Positions 26,130 through 32,740 of a DNA stretch of 64,000 bases are shown piece after piece (positions within the stretch are counted from its first letter, which is position 1; each line of letters starts with the position of its first letter). The position numbers were made by a program, and so were the translations under genes. This DNA is from Streptomyces sp. SID13726 (lineage in GTDB: Bacteria; Actinomycetota; Actinomycetes; Streptomycetales; Streptomycetaceae). A model generated the notes under the pieces. The model saw only the letters and a program-made list of their open reading frames with translations. It ran no database searches and had not been told where the DNA came from. The DNA is taken from contig NZ_JAAGLY010000005.1 in NCBI RefSeq assembly GCF_010548375.1, positions 1 through 64,000 on the forward strand, written 5' to 3'.

Positions 26130-27457
26130 GGGCAGGTCTCCAGCAGTGCGGGGGCCGCGGGCCGGTGGGCGGCGCAGGCGGTGTCGAGGGCGGCCGGCCA
26201 CACCTCGCGCAGGGTGTGCACGACCTCGCGGACGTCGGTGTGCGCGGAACGCAGGACCACGCAGCACTGGGCGGCGAAGTCGGCGTTGTCGCGGGCGGTG
26301 GCGTGCAGTTCGCGGCGGTCCGGCGCGACCCAGCCGAACTCGGGCGCGGTCAGCTCGTCCGGCGCGAGGCCGTGCCGGGACCGGGTGGCGGCCAGGGCGT
26401 CCTCGAACGGGTCGGCGTCCGGGCGGACGTCGGCCGGGGCGAACGCCCGGTCCGTCGCCACGCCGAGCATCACGGTCGCGGCGGCGCAGTCCGGCTCGGG
26501 CAGCGCGGTCTCCACGGGCCGGCCGAAGGCCGCGTCCACCCACTTCTCGTACAGGTCGACGCCGTGCACCCAGCGGGCCAGCGACCAGATCCGCATGCCG
26601 GCCGGGCGGCGGTTGGGCTCGACGACCGCGGCGGCCGTGTCGTCGTCGCTGAGCTTGATCTCGTTGTGGAAGGGCCCGTCGCACTGGCCCACCAGCCAGT
26701 TCGCGAGGCCGCCCGCGCGGCGCAGGGTGGCCCGTCCCGCCGGGGTCACCCGGGCCGGCAGCACCTGGGCGACCTCGACCGGGTAGCGGCCGGGGGCGCT
26801 GACCTTCTCGGTGACGAAGGAGAGCTCGCCGAGGCCGTCGTAGGAGAACTCCCTGCGGTACGGGATGAGTTCCTCGCACAGCACGCCGTCCGCGAGGTAC
26901 GGGCGGACCTCCGCCCAGGCCGCGTCCAGGTCGTCGCCGGGGCGGACCAGGACGACACCGCGGTTGTTGCCCTCCTTGGCGGGCTTCACGACGAAGCCCT
27001 CGGGGTGGCGGCGGGCGAACGCGGCGATGTCCGCCGGGGATTCGACCTCGACGAAGTCGACGGGGGTGAGGCGCTGGGCGGAGAGGAGGTCCCGGTGGCG
27101 GTGCTCGGTGTCCCGGTAGGTGATCTTGCAGAAGGCCGCGGCCGCCGGCTGCGGGGCGTCCACCCTCAGGCCGAGCCGGGTGAGGAGGTCGGCTCCGCTG
27201 TGCACGGCGTCGTCCGAGAAGACGACGCCGGCGGCGAACTCCTCGCGGCGGGGGGACAGGAGCTTCTCGCCCTTCGCGGCGAAGTCCGGGTCCAGGGGGT
27301 CGAGTTGCACGACCTCGTCGCTGATGCGGGTGTCGGTGTCGGTGGGGTGCGCGCGGATCAGGGTGGTGAGGGCGCCGTGCCGTTCCCGGGCGTAGCGGCG
27401 GATGCGCTGTACGTCCGCCACACGGCTCAGGTTGTAGTCGACTATCAGGAAGCGCAT
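26126..27457 (-). CDS. ATP-grasp ligase 2 of the cluster
   Basis: A 443-aa ATP-grasp protein. Visible elements are an N-terminal alpha/beta domain (MRFLIVDYNLSRVADVQRIR), the ATP-binding GFVVKPAKEGNNRGVVLV, the CEELIPYRREFSYDG strand and the metal ligands in FHNEIKLSDDD...VVEPNRRPAG. After about residue 330 a helical tail of roughly 110 residues has no obvious match. It is coupled to ligase 1 by ATGA. It begins 62 bp after ligase 3, with a REP-like element in that gap, so it may have weaker coupling to the upstream part of the operon. Confidence 0.85.
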   Translation of the reverse strand: MRFLIVDYNLSRVADVQRIRRYARERHGALTTLIRAHPTDTDTRISDEVVQLDPLDPDFAAKGEKLLSPRREEFAAGVVFSDDAVHSGADLLTRLGLRVDAPQPAAAAFCKITYRDTEHRHRDLLSAQRLTPVDFVEVESPADIAAFARRHPEGFVVKPAKEGNNRGVVLVRPGDDLDAAWAEVRPYLADGVLCEELIPYRREFSYDGLGELSFVTEKVSAPGRYPVEVAQVLPARVTPAGRATLRRAGGLANWLVGQCDGPFHNEIKLSDDDTAAAVVEPNRRPAGMRIWSLARWVHGVDLYEKWVDAAFGRPVETALPEPDCAAATVMLGVATDRAFAPADVRPDADPFEDALAATRSRHGLAPDELTAPEFGWVAPDRRELHATARDNADFAAQCCVVLRSAHTDVREVVHTLREVWPAALDTACAAHRPAAPALLETCP

Positions 27458-27491
27458 GGTCGTGGGTCTCCGTTTCGGGTGCGGCGCCGTC

Positions 27492-27521
27492 GGGGCTGGT
27501 CGCGCAGTTCCCCGCGCCCCT
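27492..27521 (-). repeat. Streptomyces REP-like intergenic element, copy 1
   Basis: On the minus strand the element begins at the TAG stop of ligase 3 and reads GGGGCGCGGGGAACTGCGCG followed by ACCAGCCCC. Copy 2 at 36292-36320 matches 28 of 29 positions and also starts at a TAG stop. I recall near-identical elements as frequent in Streptomyces genomes; function unknown. Confidence 0.75.
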
Positions 27522-28857
27522 AAGCGGGTTGGGCGTAGCGGACTTCGATCGCGTGCTCGGAGACCTGGACCAGCCTCGGCAGGAGGACGTCCCGTTCGTC
27601 GAGCCGGAAGCGCCACAGGAGCTGGCCCAGGAAGACCTCCCGGGAGCGCGGCTCCACGGTGTCGCCCTCCTTCAGGAGGATCTGCTCGACCACCGGAGCC
27701 AGCGGGAGGTCCTCGGCCAGGCCGATGCGGGTGATGCGGCCGGGGTGCGCGAAGAAGACCCGGAAGAAGGTCGCCCGGTCGGTGGGCGGGGTGCCGTCGG
27801 GGGCGTAGGCGAGGGGGCGCAGGCGTTCCCTGGACCGCTCCGCCGGGTGGGTCAGGACGTCCAGCCAGAGGTCCAACAGGCTTGCCTCGCCGTTGAGTTC
27901 GCGGACGCTCGGGCTGATCAGGGCGCCGCCGACGCGGGGGTTGACCTCGATCAGGTCCCAGCGGGAGCCGTCGTGGCGGGCCTCGACGTGGAAGCAGCCC
28001 CAGCGCAGGTCCAGATGGGCGAGGAGGGCGGTGAGCCAGGTGATGCCCTCGGCCGTGACCGCCCGGTCCACGGAGTACGGCGGGCTCACGCACGCGTCCT
28101 CCAGGACCGCGCCCGCGGTCTCCGTCAGCACGTACTTCTCGTGCACGCCGGCCACGAAGACCTCGCCGTCGACGACGAGCACCTCGAAGCTGAACTCCCG
28201 GCCCGGCAGGTAGTCCTCGACCAGGAACGCGGGTCCGGTCTCGGCGAAGACGGAGGCGTACACGGTGTCGCCGGCCGCCTCGGCGGTGATCCGCTCGATC
28301 TCCGCCCAGCTCGTCGTCGCCGACAGCGGGAAGGTGCCGTAGGAGGCGATCCCGCTCACCGGCTTGACGAAGTGACGCCCGGGCCGCCGCTGGTGTTCGG
28401 CCAGCGACTCCTCGGTGAGCGCGACGGCGCGCACGGCGCTCAGACCGGCCGCCGTGAGCTTCTGACGGAGTGTCAGTTTGTCGCGCAGGGCCAGCACTTG
28501 GTCCGGGCCCAGGTCGGGCACGCCCAGCAGCGCGTTGGCGTGCGCCATCAGATGCCGGTAGCCCTCCCACACGGTGACACAGCCGAGCAGGGTCTCGCCG
28601 CGGGCGCGCAGCTCCCCGACGTACGACTCCACGTCGGCCCGCGTCAGCACGTGGGCGCCGGTGGCGTGGACGTGGGTCGCCTTGGCCGCCAGGTCGTGCA
28701 GCCGGGCCGGGACGTGCTCGGGCTCCGGCAGCGAGGTGAGGACATGACTGCGCAGGCCGCGCGCGTCCAGGGCCGCGATCAGATCCTCCATGAAGGAGAA
28801 ACCGACGTGACTGAGCAGCAGCACGCCATTGCCGGGGGTCGTGCTTGGGTTGCTCAC
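27520..28857 (-). CDS. ATP-grasp ligase 3, L-amino-acid-ligase-like
   Basis: A 445-aa ATP-grasp enzyme resembling BacD-type L-amino acid ligases. The N-terminal domain (LLLSHVGFSFMEDLIAALD) precedes the ATP-grasp fold with Lys in GRHFVKPVSGIASYG, VEDYLPGREFSFEV, the EKYVLTE loop and the Mg-binding IEVNPRVGGALI. It likely joins an amino acid carboxylate to an amine. GTG 28857 has a GAAGGGA site; the longer open frame upstream is a Pro/His-rich translation of a repetitive leader and is rejected. The 194-bp leader contains a quadruplex-type tract and three hairpins, so this gene may have separate regulation. Confidence 0.88.
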   Translation of the reverse strand: MSNPSTTPGNGVLLLSHVGFSFMEDLIAALDARGLRSHVLTSLPEPEHVPARLHDLAAKATHVHATGAHVLTRADVESYVGELRARGETLLGCVTVWEGYRHLMAHANALLGVPDLGPDQVLALRDKLTLRQKLTAAGLSAVRAVALTEESLAEHQRRPGRHFVKPVSGIASYGTFPLSATTSWAEIERITAEAAGDTVYASVFAETGPAFLVEDYLPGREFSFEVLVVDGEVFVAGVHEKYVLTETAGAVLEDACVSPPYSVDRAVTAEGITWLTALLAHLDLRWGCFHVEARHDGSRWDLIEVNPRVGGALISPSVRELNGEASLLDLWLDVLTHPAERSRERLRPLAYAPDGTPPTDRATFFRVFFAHPGRITRIGLAEDLPLAPVVEQILLKEGDTVEPRSREVFLGQLLWRFRLDERDVLLPRLVQVSEHAIEVRYAQPA

Positions 28858-28873
28858 GTTGGTGTCCCTTCGG

Positions 28874-28926
28874 TGGGGTGGTGGGTGGGTGGGTGGGTGG
28901 TGCGGGGGGTGGGGTTTGGGGGCTGG
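28874..28926 (+). other. G-quadruplex-forming tract upstream of ligase 3
   Basis: The plus strand has a G-rich run including four GGG tracts separated by single T (28883-28897), then further G5-6 tracts. That is the most stable type of intramolecular quadruplex. It lies in the template strand 26 bp before GTG 28857; the mRNA would carry the C-rich complement next to the ribosome-binding site. Confidence 0.8.
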
Positions 28927-28937
28927 GCTTCTTGGAC

Positions 28938-29050
28938 CTGGACCCGAGGGAGATCGGGTCCAGGGCCGCACCGCGCAGGCGCCTGCGCGGTGCGGGGTCC
29001 GGTTCAGGCCGTCCGGTGTCCGACCGTGGGCGGAAGCGCCCGGCGGTCGG
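28938..29050 (-). terminator. Three tandem hairpins after the diiron-protein gene
   Basis: Hairpins occupy 28938-28963 (10-bp perfect arms CTGGACCCGA, 6-nt loop), 28966-28995 (a perfect 30-bp palindrome, arms CCGCACCGCGCAGGC) and about 29020-29050 (CCGACCG/CGGTCGG with inner GGGCG/CGCCC). Together they can stop or attenuate transcription entering from the redox genes. Whether termination is complete or partial is not decidable from sequence. Confidence 0.75.
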
Positions 29051-29051
29051 G

Positions 29052-29813
29052 TCAGGCGGCGGCCTTCTCCGTGGCGCCCAGCGTGTCGGCGTAGAGCTCC
29101 TCGAAGTACTGGGCCAGCAGGCGCTGGTGCTCCGCGAGGTAGCGCTTGAGTGCCTCGATGTCCTGCTCGCCGCGGATGAGGAAGCGCAGCGCGGCCCAGA
29201 CCTCGCCCGGGTGGTCGTCGTTGATGTCCGTGTGCGAGTGGCTGATCTGGCCGCCGATGTTGCCCTCGCCGACGGACTCCTTGAGCGCGACGAGCTTCTT
29301 CGGCTCCAGCTTCACGTTCACGTACTCGACCAGGTACGAGTAGGCGACCACGCCGAGCGGGCCCTCGTGGTCGAGCAGGTAGGAGAAGTAGCCGGTCAGC
29401 AGCTTGGTGGAGAGGTAGGGCTCGACCGCGAGGAAGTCCTCACGGCTCACGCCGACCTTGGCGAGGTCGTCGATGAAGAGCTCGTCGTGGAGCATCTCCT
29501 CCTGCTCGTAGTTGGCCCACACCTGCGCGGCCTCGGGGCTGCGCTTGGCGATCTCGGTGAGCGCCTTCGACTCGGCGACGCGCAGCAGCCGGATGCGCCA
29601 GGCCGTCTCGATCAGGTTCCGCTTGTAGTACTCGGAGTCGACGTCCTTGCCCTCCAGATGCGCGGCGGCCGGCACGGTCTCGTACCAGTCCGCTATCTGA
29701 CGGTCGATCTGTACGTCGATCTCGGCGCGGAGTTCGGCGGAGGCGGCCGCGTTCAGGAACGGGCGGCGGTTGTCGTAGCCGACGTTGATGACGCGGTTGG
29801 CGAGGCTGGACAT
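29052..29813 (-). CDS. Haem-oxygenase-like diiron protein (HDO family candidate)
   Basis: A 253-aa all-helical protein annotated elsewhere as iron-containing redox enzyme type. Candidate metal ligands have the spacing of UndA-like HDOs: E106-x2-H109 (NYEQEEMLHDELF), E163 (LVEYVNVK), H192/H194 and the following D196, D199, D200, H201. HDOs use O2 and two electrons to decarboxylate, N-oxygenate or fragment amino-acid-type substrates. The ferredoxin and ferredoxin reductase genes directly upstream would supply electrons. ATG 29813 has an AAGGAA site, 56 bp after ferredoxin. A non-haem-oxygenase TenA-like role is the alternative, but the His/Glu set argues for metal. Confidence 0.82.
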   Translation of the reverse strand: MSSLANRVINVGYDNRRPFLNAAASAELRAEIDVQIDRQIADWYETVPAAAHLEGKDVDSEYYKRNLIETAWRIRLLRVAESKALTEIAKRSPEAAQVWANYEQEEMLHDELFIDDLAKVGVSREDFLAVEPYLSTKLLTGYFSYLLDHEGPLGVVAYSYLVEYVNVKLEPKKLVALKESVGEGNIGGQISHSHTDINDDHPGEVWAALRFLIRGEQDIEALKRYLAEHQRLLAQYFEELYADTLGATEKAAA

Positions 29814-29869
29814 GGTGGATTCCTTGTCTTCTCAGGTGCGTTGTCGGATGTGGTCGGTGGGGTGGGTTC

Positions 29870-30202
29870 TCAGGAGTCCGCCGGGAGGCGGATGGTCGCG
29901 GAGTCCAGGAGGCGGCACTGGCAGGCCAGCCGGTGCCGGCCGTCGGCCCGGCCGAGGTCCTCCAGGAAGTCGAGCTCGTCGGGGTCGCTCGCGCCGAGCG
30001 CTTCGGCGCCCTCGACGACCTCGACCACACAGGCCCCGCAGGCACCGGAACGGCAGCCGAACGGGATGACGCGCTGCGGGGTCTCGTACTCGACGTCGGT
30101 GAGCGGGGAGCCCGCGGGCAGCAGGATCTCCAGACCCTGCGGGAGCAGGGTGAGCTTCTTCAGCAGCACGGCGGTCACAGGCCTTTCGCGTGCGGTGGTC
30201 AC
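29870..30202 (-). CDS. Plant-type [2Fe-2S] ferredoxin
   Basis: A 110-aa ferredoxin. The cluster-binding Cys pattern is C-x4-C-x2-C in FGCRSGACGAC, with the fourth Cys in RLACQCRL. The N-terminal beta strands (VLLKKLTLLPQGLEILLPAG) fit the beta-grasp fold. It overlaps the reductase stop by GTGA, so the two are made in step; its partner is most simply the adjacent diiron protein. GTG 30202 is chosen on that overlap. Confidence 0.92.
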   Translation of the reverse strand: MTTARERPVTAVLLKKLTLLPQGLEILLPAGSPLTDVEYETPQRVIPFGCRSGACGACVVEVVEGAEALGASDPDELDFLEDLGRADGRHRLACQCRLLDSATIRLPADS

Positions 30203-31365
30203 CGGCCCTGGGGTGGCGGACGGTCGGAGGAGTGCTCGGGGGCGAGCCGGGTGCCGGGGCGCAGGGCCACGGCGGCGTGGTGCACCGCGGTCGCGGCCTC
30301 GCCGAAGCCGACCGAGATCAGCGGGACCCGGCCCGGCCGGGCGCAGACGTCGCCGACCGCGTAGACCCCGGGCAGGCTGGTGCGCTGGGAGGCCGGATCG
30401 ACGGTGAACTGGCCGAACTCCAGTTCGGCGCCCCAGTCGGCGAGCGGCCCGAGGCGGGTGACGAAACCCAGGGCGGCGACGAGCGACTGGGCGGGCAGGT
30501 CCACGGTGTCACCGGCGCCGCCCCCGGAATGTTCACCGGATTCCGTGGTCACCGTCACCCGCTCCAGCCACTCTGTTCCGTGACAGGCGGTCACCCGAGC
30601 GTCCGTCAGGACGCGTACGGGAGCGTCGTACACCTGCTTGACGCTGTACTCGTGGGCCCGGAAGGAGGCGCGGCGGTGGACCAGGGTGGTGCTGCGCGCG
30701 AGCGGTGCGAGGGCCAGCGCCCAGTCCACGGCGCTGTCCCCGCCACCCACGATCACCACGTCCCGTCCCTCGTGCTCGGTCAGGCGCGGCACGTGATAGG
30801 CGAGACCCCGGCCCTCGTACGGCAGCGCGGCGGGCAGGGTGCGGGGCGTGCAGCGGCCGAGCCCGGCGGCGATCACCACGGCACCGGCGTGCACGAGGTG
30901 CCCCCGGTCGGTGCCGACGGTCCAGCCGTCGCCGCGCCGGGTGAGCGTGGTCGCGCCGTGCCCGAGCAGATAGCGCGGTTCTCCGGCGGCCGCCTGCGCG
31001 ACCAGTCCGTCGATCAACTCCCGCCCCTTCACGGCGGGGAGTCCGGCGATGTCGTAGAGGGGCTTCTCCGGGTAGAGGGCGGCGACCTGGCCGCCGGGGT
31101 GGTCGAGCGCGTCGACGACCGCGCAGGTGAGACCGCGGAAGCCGGCGCAGTAGGCGGCGTAGAGGCCGGTGGGGCCGGCGCCTATGACGGCGATGTCGAC
31201 GGTGGACTCGGAGGCGGGTCCGGGGTCCGGTGCGGCGGTGGGGTTCGCGAGGGGTTCGTAGGCGTTCGTGCCGTTGGATCCGGTCGTTTCCGTCTCCGTC
31301 TCCGTTTCCGTCTCCGTTTCCTTTTCCGCCCCCGTCTCTGTCTCCGTTTCCGTCTCCGTGGTCAC
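30199..31365 (-). CDS. Ferredoxin-NADP reductase, YumC/TrxR-like, with Thr-Glu repeat N-terminus
   Basis: A 388-aa FAD/NADPH oxidoreductase. Residues 2-28 are an unusual Thr-Glu alternating tract, then a short linker. The FAD motif is VIGAGPTGLYAAYCAG, followed by the YumC-type HPGGQVAALYPEKPLYDIAG, the NADPH motif VIVGGGDSAVDWALAL and GVYAVGDV near the end. The redox CxxC of thioredoxin reductase is absent, so it reduces ferredoxin rather than thioredoxin. GTG 31365 gives a GTGA overlap with the reductase gene upstream; GTG 31368 is next to it. The repeat is poorly suited to a folded domain and is probably disordered. Confidence 0.9.
   Translation of the reverse strand: MTTETETETETGAEKETETETETETETTGSNGTNAYEPLANPTAAPDPGPASESTVDIAVIGAGPTGLYAAYCAGFRGLTCAVVDALDHPGGQVAALYPEKPLYDIAGLPAVKGRELIDGLVAQAAAGEPRYLLGHGATTLTRRGDGWTVGTDRGHLVHAGAVVIAAGLGRCTPRTLPAALPYEGRGLAYHVPRLTEHEGRDVVIVGGGDSAVDWALALAPLARSTTLVHRRASFRAHEYSVKQVYDAPVRVLTDARVTACHGTEWLERVTVTTESGEHSGGGAGDTVDLPAQSLVAALGFVTRLGPLADWGAELEFGQFTVDPASQRTSLPGVYAVGDVCARPGRVPLISVGFGEAATAVHHAAVALRPGTRLAPEHSSDRPPPQGR
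31282..31362 (-). repeat. Hexamer repeat encoding the Thr-Glu tract
   Basis: About ten ACGGAG/ACGGAA units in two blocks, broken by a GAEK-encoding segment. They begin two codons after the start of the ferredoxin reductase. Copy-number change keeps the frame, so length may vary between strains. Confidence 0.85.
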
Positions 31366-32291
31366 CACTGCTGCTCCCCGCGTTCCTCCCGCAGCCGCAG
31401 CACCTCGTACAGCACGCGGTGCACCGGGGTCGGGACGTCGTGCCGGGTGCCGAGGCGGACCACCGAGCCGGTCCAGTCCTCGAGTTCGGAGGGGAGGCCG
31501 GCCAGGATGTCGCGCTGGAGCGAGGAGGTGCCGTGGGCGGGCTGGGCGTCGATGAAGTCGAGGGTCGACGCGACGACACCCTCGGGCAGCCGGACCCCGG
31601 CCGCCGCGGCGAGCCGCTCGATCTCGCGCATGCCGTCGGTGAGCAGCGCCCGGGTCCCGGCGCGGGAGCGCAGCACCCCGAACGGCGAGTCCGTCACCGC
31701 GCCGAGCGAGCCGAAGGGCACGACGAACAGGAACTTCGCCCACAGCTCGGCCCGGACGTCCGCCGTGACGGGCGCCTTCACCGAGGCTCCGGTGAGCGCC
31801 GCCCGCAGCCGCCGGACCCGCTCGGAGTCCCGGCCGTCCCACTCCCCGAGGGTGAGCGAGCCCTCGCCGCCCACGTGCTGGACGCGGCCGGGCCCGGACA
31901 GCCGGGCGATGATCTTCGCGACGCCCGGCAGCACCGCCTCGCGTCCGAAGACCTCGGCGACCCGTTCCGGCGCCTCGACGCCGTTCTGCAGTGTCACGAT
32001 CCCGGTGTCCGGTCCGACCAGCGGCTTCGCCAGTCGCAGTGCGGGCTCCAGCTGCCAGGTCTTGACCGCGAGGAGCACGAAGTCGGCCGTACCGATGCCG
32101 TGTGTGTCGTCGGTGGCCCGCACGGACGGCAGGGTGAAGCCGCCGTCCGGGCCCTCGACCGTGAGTCCTTCGCGGCGCAGTGCCTCGAGATGCCCGCCGC
32201 GGGCGACGAACCGGACGTCGTGTCCCGCGGCCGCGAGCCGTCCACCGAAGTAACCACCGATACCACCGGTACCGATTACCGCTGTTTTCAC
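31362..32291 (-). CDS. Ketopantoate-reductase-family (PanE/ApbA) NADPH reductase
   Basis: A 309-aa two-domain reductase. The Rossmann motif MKTAVIGTGGIGGYFGGRLA is followed by the NADPH loop VARGGHLEALR, the conserved VLLAVKTWQ segment with the catalytic-type Lys and TLQNGVE. The C-terminal helical domain holds ELWAKFLFVVPFG with the second conserved Lys and a late Ser/Glu pair (SSLQRDI). True PanE makes pantoate, but cluster location suggests reduction of a related 2-oxo or imine intermediate. GTG 32291 has a GAGGAAAG site and heads the coupled operon. Confidence 0.88.
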   Translation of the reverse strand: MKTAVIGTGGIGGYFGGRLAAAGHDVRFVARGGHLEALRREGLTVEGPDGGFTLPSVRATDDTHGIGTADFVLLAVKTWQLEPALRLAKPLVGPDTGIVTLQNGVEAPERVAEVFGREAVLPGVAKIIARLSGPGRVQHVGGEGSLTLGEWDGRDSERVRRLRAALTGASVKAPVTADVRAELWAKFLFVVPFGSLGAVTDSPFGVLRSRAGTRALLTDGMREIERLAAAAGVRLPEGVVASTLDFIDAQPAHGTSSLQRDILAGLPSELEDWTGSVVRLGTRHDVPTPVHRVLYEVLRLREERGEQQW

Positions 32292-32455
32292 GATTCTTTC
32301 CTCGCTCTTTGCCCGATCTTTATCCGGTGCGGTGGGCGGCTAATGTTGCCGGAGCATTGCTTTATTGCGGGACTATTGCGGAACGAGAGATCCCCATTCC
32401 GTTTCGCCGTCGGCTATAGTTGATCCGTTTCACCGGCTGTCGTTTCCCGGAAGGA
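32292..32455. promoter_or_regulatory. AT-rich control region before the biosynthetic operon
   Basis: 164 bases of clearly lower GC than the surroundings. On the minus strand CCGCAATA occurs twice 11 nt apart (in TCCGCAATAGT and CCCGCAATAAA), followed by GCAATGCT. A TGATCC/GGATCA inverted pair sits just after the small-peptide stop, and ACTATAGCC could hold a -10. This is the likely binding region of the divergent TrmB/LuxR-like regulator. Confidence 0.55.
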
Positions 32456-32632
32456 TCAGTGCCAGATGGCGTCGTCCGCGTGCACGGATGCGCTGATCGC
32501 GCTTTGCTCCTGCCCGACCTGCTCGGCACCTGCGACCGCGCCCAGCAGGGCGTTCGTCGTCGCACCGGTGGCGAGAATTTCCACAAGCGAAAGGGCGGCT
32601 ATGAACGAGACGAAAGAATGCTTGACACGCAC
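32456..32632 (-). CDS. Putative 58-aa precursor or signalling peptide
   Basis: Not recognised as a known family. Starting at GTG 32632, which has a GGGGGAA site 6 nt upstream (32639-32645), it gives a peptide with a basic N-terminus (MRVKH), a hydrophobic stretch (FVSFIAALSLVEIL), an Ala/Gly-rich region ending AVAGA, and a polar C-terminus ending SVHADDAIWH. That layout fits either a secreted peptide cleaved after AVAGA or a RiPP leader-core precursor. Third-position GC is high (about 78%) in this frame and lower in the overlapping plus-strand frame. It precedes the operon in the same orientation, 164 bp upstream. ATG 32647 is an alternative start. Confidence 0.6.
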   Translation of the reverse strand: MRVKHSFVSFIAALSLVEILATGATTNALLGAVAGAEQVGQEQSAISASVHADDAIWH

Positions 32633-32740
32633 TAGTGATTCCCCCATGTGTGTAGCGACTGTCGGGGGGTTTCCCCGGGCCGCGACAAATACCCTGCCGG
32701 ATCGTATGCGGTACGCGCCACAGAAGACCGGTGGTGAGAA

